This document shows, piece after piece, positions 9,901-19,007 of a stretch of DNA of 64,000 bases (within the stretch, counting starts at the first letter, position 1; every line of letters begins with the position of its first letter). The notes beneath the pieces are model-generated. The model made no database searches and was not told the origin of the DNA. It saw only the letters and a list, made by a program, of their open reading frames with translations. Position numbers and translations under genes: made by a program. The stretch is from Thiomonas sp. (GTDB lineage: Bacteria; Pseudomonadota; Gammaproteobacteria; Burkholderiales; Burkholderiaceae_C), in NCBI GenBank assembly GCA_027311065.1, contig DAICZP010000113.1, positions 1 through 64,000 on the forward strand, written 5' to 3'.

Positions 9901-10045
9901 CGCTCTGACGCAAGCCTGGCATGAATTGCACGCGATGTTCCAGGACTGGCTGCTGGCGGGGCCGCAAGCGGATGACAGCATGATCCAGTCCGCGCTGGAT
10001 CATTTGCTACGAAGCGCCGGCGACTATCTGCGAAGCCTGCGCTGA
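6902..10045 (+). CDS. GAF-LOV-GAF-GGDEF-EAL photoreceptor-type cyclic-di-GMP enzyme
   Basis: This 1047-residue soluble protein should make and/or break cyclic-di-GMP under sensory control. Domains in order: a GAF-like domain (about 30-200), a PAS domain of LOV type (about 205-325), a second GAF (about 340-490), GGDEF (about 510-665), EAL (about 690-935), and a C-terminal helical domain of about 100 residues. The LOV domain has the flavin-adduct motif GRNCRFLQG with Cys250, plus Asn282 and Asn292 at the positions that hydrogen-bond FMN, but Met313 replaces the usual signalling Gln (HYVGVMSDVS). The cyclase motif reads GGDEI, a tolerated variant. The EAL domain keeps the expected residues: EAL, NVDP, EILET, ALDDIG, IKLDQ, AEGAE and QGYG. 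The C-terminal domain (SPIGQWL near its middle) loosely recalls zinc-binding CZB domains but is not assigned. No light biochemistry can be inferred from sequence alone. Confidence 0.92.
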   Translation: MQRSDPGGASTLDAPPASASQSSSHADLANELDLLLLGVEDESMLCAALPRFLLQRAEIDGVWLGHRGPDGLVLFDAIAGRGMADYLERIQLRLDADMPPCGPAALAWSTGLPQIVLDWATDPRTEFCRAAGDTAGWRGAVCLPLFGADGRTDLLVLYSRRPGFFHQITHQRLVWHLHAVLGLKLGRLRQVEEVMRHGASLQLLKSALDSIDLGVTLADMRASDAPLVYVNPAFTRLTGYGADQVIGRNCRFLQGGDSDQPGLEAIRAALREGLACTVEMRNMRADGSTFWNALSLSPLRDAAGTVTHYVGVMSDVSRRRALQIEHETTEGLYRALLAEEELVLNATDLGEMMQQACERLAASGMFNNVMVARAGLEGDVDMLAQAGSGRISEDWYRPNVLGEEGASSLAGRAWNSRQLHFSNDYLADPDFGSYHTGASRASIRAVAMVPVERGEHRWALLGVTSCKVGVFTPPVLELLQRIARLIGHALDAFDLRRRLQQEHRHISWLAEHDPLTGLLNRRGLRIRLEEAVAQVDAQGGFVAVGILDFDDFKQVNDNYGHSAGDALLSTVAVRLVEAVRGSDTVARLGGDEIALVLQGMVAREDLDPMLERVRRAIDAPVALPDGEAVINVRASLGLTVYPEDSSEPDELLRHADQALYAIKQQSRGTGAQFWRIYQPAVDRDHFTHLRLVRERFAAGGLRVFYQPIVDPATARVIEVEALARLDDGNGGLIGPQQFIPLLGRDAQAALMSSVLRRAVGDALHWQADSGIELTVAVNVDPRLLASGEALAAVAEIVDELGFPPKRIVIEILETHDFLSVASAQESLAELRAFGCRIALDDIGSAYSSLLRMKELPIDIIKLDQSFIRGLSEHPQDLRFVQSLGQLARGLGVEFVAEGAETDDIVEALRALNVQLVQGYGIARPMSADAFGPWLAAWSRQKPKPSRGLLTCVAEQLVSLDMDLLIARHYPDPKPVLTMQGKPEDSPIGQWLRIAGLSDDHALTQAWHELHAMFQDWLLAGPQADDSMIQSALDHLLRSAGDYLRSLR

Positions 10046-10068
10046 AGCGCCTTTGCCCGCACTGCCGC

Positions 10069-10749
10069 TCAGGCAGTGTCGAGCCGGCCTTTTCCGAGGT
10101 GCAGCCGCAGGCCGCAGCGCTGCGCGAGTTCGGTGTCGTGCGTGACCATCACCAGCGCCGTGCCATGCTCGCGGGTGATGTCGCCGATCAGCGCAAACAC
10201 ACGTTCGGCGGACTCGGCGTCCAGATTTCCTGTGGGTTCATCAGCCAGCACCAGAGACGGACGCGTGACCACGGCGCGAGCGAGCGCGACGCGCTGGCGC
10301 TCACCACCGGAAAGTTCCGCGGGCTTGTGCAGTTGTCGCGCGCCAAGGCCAACGCGCTCGAGCATGTCGGCCGCAGCGCGTTGGGCATCCGCCGCGGCCA
10401 TGCGGCGGATACGCAGCGGCATCATCACATTGTCGAGAGCGCTGAACTCCGGCAGCAGGTGGTGGAACTGGTAGACGAAGCCAACGTGAAGGTTGCGCCA
10501 CTGCCCCTGCCGGGCGGGCGACAGCGCGCCCCAATCGACGCCGCAGACCGCAATGCGTCCCGCATCGGGGCGTTCCAGCCCGCCGAGCAGGTGCAGCAGC
10601 GTGCTCTTGCCCGACCCCGACGCGCCGGTGATGGCCAGTGATCCGCCGCGCGGCACGTCGATGTCGACGCCGGCGAGAACCTCGACCGTCTGGGGGCCGC
10701 CTTCAAAGCGCTTGTGCACGCCACTGGCTTGCAGGACGATTTCACTCAT
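10069..10749 (-). CDS. lolD: Lipoprotein-releasing system ATP-binding protein LolD
   Basis: LolD is the ATPase that powers LolC/E in lipoprotein release from the inner membrane. The 226-residue protein has Walker [10 protein letters not shown], signature [10 protein letters not shown], Walker [13 protein letters not shown] and the H-loop MVTHD. The stretch [17 protein letters not shown] is specific to LolD among MacB-type ATPases, which makes the call firm. The ATG at 10749 overlaps the stop of the preceding sugar dehydratase gene by 4 bp (ATGA), so lolD is translationally coupled to, and last in, the nonulosonate operon. The permease gene lies on the same strand 7 kb downstream, separated by four plus-strand genes. 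It converges on the GGDEF/EAL gene with only 23 bp between stops. Confidence 0.93.
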   Translation of the reverse strand: MSEIVLQASGVHKRFEGGPQTVEVLAGVDIDVPRGGSLAITGASGSGKSTLLHLLGGLERPDAGRIAVCGVDWGALSPARQGQWRNLHVGFVYQFHHLLPEFSALDNVMMPLRIRRMAAADAQRAAADMLERVGLGARQLHKPAELSGGERQRVALARAVVTRPSLVLADEPTGNLDAESAERVFALIGDITREHGTALVMVTHDTELAQRCGLRLHLGKGRLDTA

Positions 10750-12616
10750 GCCGCGCCTCGCGGTGTGTGTTGCGGACGGTATTCCGGCACCAGTCGGGCC
10801 AGGAGGGCCTTCACCGACGCTGCCTCAGGCTCGTCGCGACCCTCGGTGGGAAGCGTGACCAGGTCAGCCAGAACGTCGAGATCGAGCGGGTGGTTGTCGA
10901 AATCCCCGTGGCGCGCGACCCGGAGTTTCGGATGCGGGGTGGGGAGGGTCGTTTCGTCGTCAGCAAGCAGTTCCTCATAAAGTTTTTCGCCGGGACGAAG
11001 GCCAGTGAATACGACGGGAATGTCGTCTTCCGTGTGTCCAGACAAACGGATCATCAGACGCGCCAGTTCGGCGATGCGGACCGGCTCGCCCATGTCGAGC
11101 ACGTAGATTTCTCCGCTGTCGCCCATGAGCCCGGCCTGCAATACGAGTTGCGCCGCTTCCGGGATGGTCATGAAATAGCGCACGATGTCGGGATGGGTCA
11201 CCGTGACCGGGCCCCCGGCGGCGATCTGCTGCGAGAACCGTGGCACCACGCTGCCGCTCGATCCCAGCACGTTGCCGAAGCGAACCGCCACCATGCGAAT
11301 CTCCGGGCGAGCCCGCGCAAGCGCCTGCAAGCCGCGCTCGGCCAGACGTTTGGTCGCGCCCATGACGTTGGTCGGGTTCACGGCCTTGTCGGTCGACACC
11401 AGAACGAAACGCTGCGCCCCGCAGTCCGCCGCGGCGCGTGCGGTATTGACGGTGCCGAGAACATTGGTCCGCAGGGCCTCGACGGCGTTGTCATCCTCCA
11501 TCATCGGTACATGCTTGTAGGCGGCCGCATGGAATACCACCGTAGGGCGATGGCGGGTAAACAACGCCGACAGGCGCGCACCCTCGCGCACATTGGCCGT
11601 GAGATAGGTGGCTGGAAGGTCGGGGTGCCGGGTCTTGAGTTCCTGTTCAAGCTGGTACATCGCAAATTCGGACACGTCCACGCAAACCAGCCGCCCGACC
11701 CCGAACCGGGCGAGTTGGCGGCAAAGCTCCGACCCGATCGATCCACCAGCGCCGGTGACCAGGGCGCAGCCACCCGCGAGCATGTCCGACAGGCCACGCA
11801 CATCGAGCTGCACCGCCTCGCGGCCGAGCAGGTCGGCAAGTTCGAGACTGCGCGGTCCGCCACCCGTGCCTGGCGTGAGCCAGTCCTCGGCGCGGGGCAG
11901 GGTGAGAAGCGCCAGGCGCGCATCGCTGGCCTGTTCGAGCAGTAGCCGGCGCGTGGCCGAGCCGGCTGCGCCCGCCACCAGGGCATGCCGGACATCGCGC
12001 ACGGCGGCGGCTTCGGCCAGGGTTTCAGGAGGGCCGAGGACGTCGACACCTTGGACGCGGCGACCTGCTTCTTCGGCAATGGGGCTGTAGATCGCCAGTG
12101 ACCTCCAGGTCCGGTTGCCGCGCAGCGCCTGCAGCGCGCCAACGGCGTCATCGACCGATCCCAGCACCAGCAGCGGCCTGCCGGTGTCGCGCAGCGCACC
12201 CATGCTCGCGCGCTCGGCGCGCGTGCGCGCAAGGACGCGCAGCGTCAGCAGCGCCGTTGCGGCCAGCAACGGGTGGATGAGGACGATAGAGCGCGGAAAG
12301 GACGGCAGGCGCACGATCAGCAAGCTGGCGGCAAGTGCCAGCGCGGCGATGCCCGCGGCGGCTGCCAGGCGCCGTACGTCGGACAGCGCCGTGTGATGCC
12401 ACGGATTGCGGTACACGCCGAATCCGAACAGACAGGCGCTCCAGACCACGATCGACAGCGGCAGGCTGGCGGCGATGATGTGCACGATGTCCGCGGGCGC
12501 GTTGTTGCTGAACAGGCTGAAGCGGAAGACGAAGGCGGCCAGCCAGGTCAGCGCGACCGCGGCAGCATCCAGGATCGGGGGCAGCCAGCCGATGCGGCTG
12601 GATGGGCGCACCAGCA

Positions 12617-12617
<1 letters not shown>
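10746..12617 (-). CDS. Membrane-bound UDP-GlcNAc 4,6-dehydratase (CapD/WbpM/PglF family)
   Basis: Members convert UDP-GlcNAc to UDP-2-acetamido-2,6-dideoxy-4-keto-hexose, the first step to bacillosamine and legionaminic acid. The 623-residue protein has about four N-terminal transmembrane helices (1-115), a Rossmann-like linker domain (130-270), then an extended SDR domain. The NAD motif TGAGGSIGSELCRQL lies near residue 287, followed by AAYKHVPMMEDD and VSTDKAVNPTNVMGATKR. In that last motif Met replaces the usual catalytic Tyr, as is typical for the large membrane dehydratases. The ATG overlaps the upstream aminotransferase stop (TGATG), and lolD overlaps its 3' end. Its place in a NeuABC operon supports the first step of a UDP-linked nonulosonate route. 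Exact stereochemistry is not provable from sequence. Confidence 0.9.
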
Positions 12618-14113
<1,496 letters not shown>

Positions 14114-14133
14114 CGGGAGTGGAAAGAAAGCAG

Positions 14134-14781
14134 TCAGGCGGACGCGGTGGCGAGACGGGACGCCGGGACCCCCGCCCAGGATTGGGCAGGGGGAAGATCA
14201 CACAGTGCGACGGCGCCAGCGCCGAGCGTGGCCTCGGCGCCGATCGAAAGGTTGCGCAGCACGGTGCTGCCAGCGCCGACCAATGCGGCCTCGCCGACAC
14301 GAACTGCGCCTCCGAGACGCGCACCCGGGGCAATATGGGCCCAGGCATCGACGTCGCAGTCATGATCGACGACGGCACCATGGTTGACAATGACGCCGGC
14401 GCCAAGCCTGGCCAGCGGCCCCACGACACATTGCGCCGTCAACAGGCAGCCGACGCCGATGCGCGCGGTGACGGCGACGCTGGCGTGCGGATGGATCACG
14501 CTGGCCAGCGGCGCGAGGTCGCGCAGCCGCGCAGCCTCCGCGCGTCGATAGGCGTTGGTGCCAATGGCGATGTGCAGCGCCAGCGGCGCCGGAAGTGCTG
14601 CGACGGCGTCCAGAGGCAGCACGGGAACCCCGGGCAGCAACTCTGCATTCCATTGCGCGGGGTCGCGGTCGGTGGCAACCACCGCGCGCCAGGCACCGCT
14701 TGCCAGCGCGGCGTCCGCGACGACGCGGCCGTGGCCGCCGGCGCCGAACACGATCAGCAGGGGAAGTGAGGCGTCAGCCAT
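14134..14781 (-). CDS. NeuD/PglD-family sugar O/N-acetyltransferase (left-handed beta-helix)
   Basis: This 215-residue protein has the two-part layout of PglD/NeuD acetyltransferases. An N-terminal Rossmann-like nucleotide-sugar domain starts with VFGAGGHGRVVAD. A C-terminal left-handed beta-helix of hexapeptide repeats follows (VGCLLTAQCVVGPLARLGAGVIVNHGAVVDHDC). The catalytic His pattern NHGAVVDHD is intact. In the pathway it would acetylate the C4 amino group formed by the aminotransferase, giving the UDP-diacetamido sugar used by NeuC. A TTG at 14814 would lengthen it by 11 residues; the ATG at 14781 was preferred because it is preceded by GGAG at 9 bp and the family motif begins soon after. 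Confidence 0.88.
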   Translation of the reverse strand: MADASLPLLIVFGAGGHGRVVADAALASGAWRAVVATDRDPAQWNAELLPGVPVLPLDAVAALPAPLALHIAIGTNAYRRAEAARLRDLAPLASVIHPHASVAVTARIGVGCLLTAQCVVGPLARLGAGVIVNHGAVVDHDCDVDAWAHIAPGARLGGAVRVGEAALVGAGSTVLRNLSIGAEATLGAGAVALCDLPPAQSWAGVPASRLATASA

Positions 14782-14810
14782 GCGCGGGAACTCCGTGGGC
14801 CGTTGAGAAT

Positions 14811-15962
14811 TCAATAGCGATTGGTCTTGAGCAGTCGCGCGGGGTCGAGCGGCAAGGTGGCCAGCAACTCGGCGATGCGCGCGCTGGTGCGACCGTCACC
14901 ATACAGATTATGCGCGGCAGCGCGTGGCGCGCCGAGCGCCGCACGCACGGCAGCAGCGATCGGCGCCGCCAAGGGGGCGACGTCGACGGTGCCATGGTTG
15001 CGCTCGCGCAGGTTCTGACGCTGCCCGATATTGATCACCGGCGTGGCGAAGCTGGCGGCCTCGATGATGCCAGACGAGGAGTTTCCAAGCAGCACCGCCG
15101 CGTGTCGCAGCGCGACGAGGTAGTGTGGCCGCTCCAGATGGGTGATGTGTCGCCAGCCGGGCGCCTGCAGGCGGTCGATTGCGGCCTTGATCGCGACAGA
15201 TCCGGCGTCGGCGTTCGGCGCCAGCCAGATGACCTCGAAATCGTCGCCCGCACCGGCCGCGCGCAGGCCGTCGCACAGTGCCAGGGTCTGCATCCCGGCC
15301 TCCTCGGCCTGCTGGACCACCGGGTGGAACACGACCAGCACATACGGTCGGTCGGTTTCAAGCCCCAGCAGCGTGAGCGCCCGGTCGCGCGGCACCGACG
15401 TCATCGGTGGCAGTTCATCCAGCCCGGGTGCGCCCACGACATGGATGCGGGACGGTTCTTCTCCAAGTGCGATCAGGCGCTCGCGCGATTCGTTCGTGGC
15501 TGGCAGATGCCAGGTTGCCAGCTTGGAGATTGCATGCCGCATCGGCTCGTCGACCGTTCCCGAGCGCTCGCCTCCATGCAGGTGGACGCTGGGGATGCCG
15601 AGATGCAGCGCCGCCAGCGCGCCGGCCAGCATTTCGCCGCTATCCCCCAGCAGGAGCACCATGTCGGGAGGAGCGGCGGCGAAGGTTGTGGTCAGGCCGA
15701 GGAGGGTTTGTGCCAGGGCGCGGGCCATTCCCGCGCGATCGCGGGTTCCGACGTCGGTGGGGATGCGGGCGCTGATGGTCAGTCCCGCGGCTTCGATCTC
15801 GCGCACCGTGTCGCCGAACCGGGGGTCCAGATGCATCCCGGTCACGGCGACATCGAGCGACAGTCGCGGGTCAGCGGCGACGCGCTCCAGGCTCAGGCGC
15901 ATCAGGCCGAAGTCGGCACGCGTGCCGCTGACGTAGACGATGCGACGTGGGGTCGAAGTCAC
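14811..15962 (-). CDS. neuC: UDP-N-acetylglucosamine 2-epimerase, hydrolysing (NeuC/LegG type)
   Basis: NeuC-type enzymes hydrolyse and invert C2 of a UDP-HexNAc, releasing ManNAc or, in legionaminic pathways, 2,4-diacetamido-2,4,6-trideoxy-mannose. The GT-B-like fold begins with IVYVSGTRADFGLMR. The GDSGEMLAGALAALHL block and VHLHGGERSGTVDE are the conserved catalytic and nucleotide regions, and LLGNSSSGIIEAASF is the UDP-binding C-terminal motif. The GTG start at 15962 overlaps the neuB stop by 4 bp (GTGA) and matches where homology starts; an ATG at 15983 would add seven residues. The preceding dehydratase, aminotransferase and acetyltransferase genes suggest the substrate is the diacetamido sugar (LegG role), an inference from context. 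Confidence 0.93.
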   Translation of the reverse strand: MTSTPRRIVYVSGTRADFGLMRLSLERVAADPRLSLDVAVTGMHLDPRFGDTVREIEAAGLTISARIPTDVGTRDRAGMARALAQTLLGLTTTFAAAPPDMVLLLGDSGEMLAGALAALHLGIPSVHLHGGERSGTVDEPMRHAISKLATWHLPATNESRERLIALGEEPSRIHVVGAPGLDELPPMTSVPRDRALTLLGLETDRPYVLVVFHPVVQQAEEAGMQTLALCDGLRAAGAGDDFEVIWLAPNADAGSVAIKAAIDRLQAPGWRHITHLERPHYLVALRHAAVLLGNSSSGIIEAASFATPVINIGQRQNLRERNHGTVDVAPLAAPIAAAVRAALGAPRAAAHNLYGDGRTSARIAELLATLPLDPARLLKTNRY

Positions 15963-17014
15963 TCGGGCTCCAGCATGGACCATTGAAGCACGCTCCCGGG
16001 CGTACCGGCGACGGCGAGACGCCGGCCGACGAGTGCATGCAGCGCTGCCGCCGGGATTCCGCTTTCGGGTCGTCGCAGCAGCAGATGCTCCCGGGTGAGC
16101 AAGCTGCCCGCTGGCAAGGCCTGGCTGAGCACCACGCTGCGGCGCGCGACCGCGCGCACCTCGAGCTCTTCGGGGCGCGGCGCCTTGACGCCATCGCCAA
16201 GCATCTGCTGAAGGCGGCGCAGTTCGCGCACCATGGCGGCGAATTCCTCGACTTCGCTCGACGCTGCGTGGTCCGGACCAGGCAGCTTGCGGTCAAGCGT
16301 GATGTGTTTTTCAATCACCCGTGCCCCAAGTGCTGCCGCGGCCAGCGCGGCGGTGTTGCCCAGGCTGTGATCCGAATAGCCCACTGGAATGGCGCATCCT
16401 TGCGCCAGCGCATGCAGGGCGCGCAAGTTCAGCGTGGCATCGGGCGCGGGATACGCCGACGTGCAGTGAAGCATGACCAGCGGTGCGTCGACACCGGGCG
16501 CGGGATGCGGCCAGCCGACATCCTGCCATATCGCGTCGATCCAGGTCCTGGCTTGCAGCGCCTCGTCCAGCGTGGACATGCCCGTGGACACCAGCAACGG
16601 AAGCCGCGTTCGGGCCGATGCCTCGAGTAGCGGCCGATTGGTGATCTCCCCTGACGGCAGTTTCAGCCGGCGCACGCCGAGTGCGACCAACTGGGAGACG
16701 GCGTCTTCGGAAAATGGCGTCGACATGAATTCGATGCCACGCAGCCGGCAGCGAGCTGCAATCTGCGCGAATGCATCGGCGTCGAGTTCAAGGCCGCGCA
16801 ACATTTCCAGCTGATCCGTGGCACCGGTGTTGCTTTGCTGATACGCGGCGGTGGCGGCACCCGGCAGCGCCAGATCTTCGGCGCGGAAGGTCTGGAATTT
16901 CACGGCGTCAGCGCCGGCGACGGCGGCCGCGTCGACCAGCGCGAGCGCAAGGTCGAGACGGCCATTATGGTTCACGCCAGCTTCGGCGATGACAAAGACG
17001 TGATCGGATTGCAT
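15959..17014 (-). CDS. neuB: N-acetylneuraminate/legionaminate synthase (NeuB/LegI type)
   Basis: NeuB condenses an N-acetylated mannosamine-type sugar with phosphoenolpyruvate to form a nine-carbon nonulosonic acid. The 351-residue protein has the family start FVIAEAGVNHNGRLDLAL, followed by DAVKFQTFRAEDL. The active-site Glu/Lys region LKLPSGEITNRPLLE and the metal-binding YSDHSLGNTAALAAAALGA lead into IEKHITLDRKLPGPDH. The C-terminal 60 residues form the SAF antifreeze-like domain that completes the active site across the dimer. It lies between neuC (4-bp overlap) and neuA (27-bp gap). Which nonulosonate is made cannot be decided from NeuB alone; the flanking enzymes favour the legionaminic type. 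Confidence 0.95.
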   Translation of the reverse strand: MQSDHVFVIAEAGVNHNGRLDLALALVDAAAVAGADAVKFQTFRAEDLALPGAATAAYQQSNTGATDQLEMLRGLELDADAFAQIAARCRLRGIEFMSTPFSEDAVSQLVALGVRRLKLPSGEITNRPLLEASARTRLPLLVSTGMSTLDEALQARTWIDAIWQDVGWPHPAPGVDAPLVMLHCTSAYPAPDATLNLRALHALAQGCAIPVGYSDHSLGNTAALAAAALGARVIEKHITLDRKLPGPDHAASSEVEEFAAMVRELRRLQQMLGDGVKAPRPEELEVRAVARRSVVLSQALPAGSLLTREHLLLRRPESGIPAAALHALVGRRLAVAGTPGSVLQWSMLEPE

Positions 17015-17041
17015 GGTGGCGTTCTCAAGGTGTGCGAGCGT

Positions 17042-17746
17042 TCAGCGCGGGGCGCATTGACGGGCCAGGCGCCATTCAGCCAGCGCGAAATCGTCGGCGG
17101 TATCGATGTCAACGGAGCGCGCGGCGGGCATGGAATGGGTGGCAACACGTACGCTCCACATGCCGTTGTGCGCCGCCTGCGCAAGCGCGGCGCGCTGCCA
17201 GACGTAGATCGATCCGTTGAGACTCAGCACCGTGGGCGCCGCCTGGCGTGCGGCCAGTCCGGCGCCCTTGCTGAGGGTGACGCTGCCGTCGGCTTGCAGT
17301 TCAATCAGATTGAAATACGGATTGCAGCCACTGTCGAATGCACTGACCACCAGTCCCGGCGCGTCATCCGCCGATGCACGCGCCAAACACCCATCCAGGT
17401 CGTCCGGATGACGCAGCGGGGATGTCGGCTGCAGGTCGACGATGCGCGTGATGTGCGCGCCGCCAGCTTCCAGGTGTGCCACCAGATGCTCGATCACTGG
17501 AAGTTTCGGTGTGTCGTCCCGGGCCAGTTCGGGCGGACGCAGATAGGGGACATGCGCGCCGGCCGTCGCCGCCACGCGGGCGATGGCGGGGTCGTCGGTG
17601 GACACGTGGACAGCGTCGATTGCCGGGTGCGCCAATGCGAATGCGATGCTGTGGCAAATCAGGGGAATGCCGCCGAGCGGGCGAAGGTTCTTGCCCGGCA
17701 GGCCCTTGCTGCCTCCGCGGGCGCAAATGGTGGCGATGGTCGTCAT
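17042..17746 (-). CDS. neuA: CMP-nonulosonic acid cytidylyltransferase (NeuA/LegF type)
   Basis: This 234-residue enzyme activates the nonulosonic acid with CTP to CMP-sugar, the donor for sialyl/legionaminyl transfer. It has the N-terminal nucleotide-binding motif ICARGGSKGLPGKNL. The TDDPAIARVA and DLQPTSPLRHPDDLD blocks follow, and the C-terminal DIDTADDFALAEWRL is a hallmark of CMP-NeuAc synthetases. The length equals that of short bacterial NeuA proteins without an esterase domain. Its ATG overlaps the predicted end of the upstream gene (ATGA at 17743-17746) if that gene has a one-base frameshift, as argued there. Confidence 0.94.
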   Translation of the reverse strand: MTTIATICARGGSKGLPGKNLRPLGGIPLICHSIAFALAHPAIDAVHVSTDDPAIARVAATAGAHVPYLRPPELARDDTPKLPVIEHLVAHLEAGGAHITRIVDLQPTSPLRHPDDLDGCLARASADDAPGLVVSAFDSGCNPYFNLIELQADGSVTLSKGAGLAARQAAPTVLSLNGSIYVWQRAALAQAAHNGMWSVRVATHSMPAARSVDIDTADDFALAEWRLARQCAPR

Positions 17747-19007
17747 GTGGGTCGTCCGTGGTCGGGGCGTTCGAGCAGGTCCTCGCCTGCGCCGCCACCG
17801 CGTCGGCGGCGCTGCGGGCGCGCGCCCACGGCGTGGGCATTGGTCGTGCCGCCAGCGTCTCGTCGAGCGTTGGGCCAAGCAGATCCACCGTATCGACACC
17901 GTGCGCGATACCCAGGTCGGCATAGTCGAATCCGGCGCGCGCCGCCGGCGAGCAGCGCATCGACAGCACGGGCACCCCGACGCTGGCCGCCTGCACGCCG
18001 ACGGTCGTGGCCTGGACAACCACCGCGTCGGCGGCAAGGATCAGCGGTTCGATCGGCTCGGCGCCTGGAACACTGAAATGCACTTGCGCGCTATCGGGAA
18101 GTCGGGGAAAACGGTGCCAGTGATTCGGGTGGTGACGGATGACCAGCGCGCAATCGGGCCGCGTGTCGACCCAGCGCCGCAGCGCGGCTTCAAGCGCCAG
18201 CGGTAGCGCATCGCCCACCGGCCACGGCGAGTCCGGGTGGGAACGCGGCTCGGGCTGGGCCGCCAGCAGCACCACCCGGCGCGTTTGCCAGCCGCGGATG
18301 GCGCGCAGCGCCAGCGCGGCGCGGCGCTGGGCCGGATCGAACAAAGCGTCGAACGCCGGGTTGCCAGTGACGGCAATGCTGCGCGCATCCCAGCCCGCCG
18401 CGACCAGGTTGTCGCGCACTCCGTCGGCCAGCACGCAGGTGCGGGTCGGGTGGCGCGTGCGCGCGGCAAAGGCATCCCCCGGCAGTCCGAAAAGGTCGAG
18501 CACCGCGAGGCTGGGGATCCCCGCATCGAGGGCCGCATCGACGGCAGCCTGCTCGCTGCGCGGCGCATTGGTCGCCAGCACCAGGTCGGGGCGTAGCGCC
18601 CGCAATACCCGCCCGAAAAAGCGGATGGGATAGAAACCGTGGCGGCCGCGTGTCGTCAGCAGTGCCTGCGCAGCAGCAGGCCCCAGGCTTTGCTGCAGGT
18701 CGAGGACGTTGATTCCAAGGTACGCGATGGTTTCCTCGGTGGCAATGTCTGGATGGGTGTTGCCTTCCTGCATGGCGCGGCCGTATTCGAGCGCCTCGGC
18801 ACGCGCATCAGGCTCGAGCAGGTACAGGAGATCGGCAAACCCGAGCGGGCGCTCGCCGGCGTCAAGGGCCGCGCGTCGCGCCGTGGTCAGGGCGAGCAGG
18901 TCGACCTGCAACCCGGGTACGCGCGAACGCAACGCACGCAGCACCGGCAGCAGCATGGCGATATGCCCGCCGCCGTATGCGACCGCCAGAATGCGGGGCG
19001 GTGTCAC
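17743..19007 (-). CDS. GT-B-fold glycosyltransferase/epimerase-like protein, probable 3' frameshift
   Basis: This protein of about 420 residues is in the nonulosonate operon. It starts at a GTG at 19007 (GTGA overlap with asnB) with RILAVAYGGGHIAMLLPVL, a typical GT-B N-terminal nucleotide-sugar fold, and continues with VLATNAPRSEQAAVDAALDAG and a C-terminal domain with AVVVQATTVGVQAASVGVPVL, reminiscent of UDP-GlcNAc epimerase/glycosyltransferase proteins. As written, its frame does not stop before neuA but runs about 380 bp through it to 17364. In another frame, GEDLLERPDHGRPT ends in a TGA overlapping the neuA ATG exactly as elsewhere in this operon. One missing base near 17786-17795 would restore this, so 1265 bp is one short of a whole number of codons. 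Specific function unknown; a transferase or dedicated hydrolase for the nonulosonate glycan is plausible. Confidence 0.65.

Noticed and set aside
10060..10078. Hairpin CACTGCC/GGCAGTG between the GGDEF/EAL and lolD genes
   Set aside because: It overlaps the lolD stop and has no T tract on either strand; too weak to call a terminator.
14782..14814. TTG start adding 11 residues to the acetyltransferase
   Set aside because: The ATG at 14781 has a proper ribosome-binding site and starts just before the conserved GAGGHGR motif.
17364..17742. Extension of the GT-B-like gene through the first 380 bp of neuA
   Set aside because: It overlaps a well-supported neuA frame, has no homology, and a one-base shift gives the expected ATGA junction.
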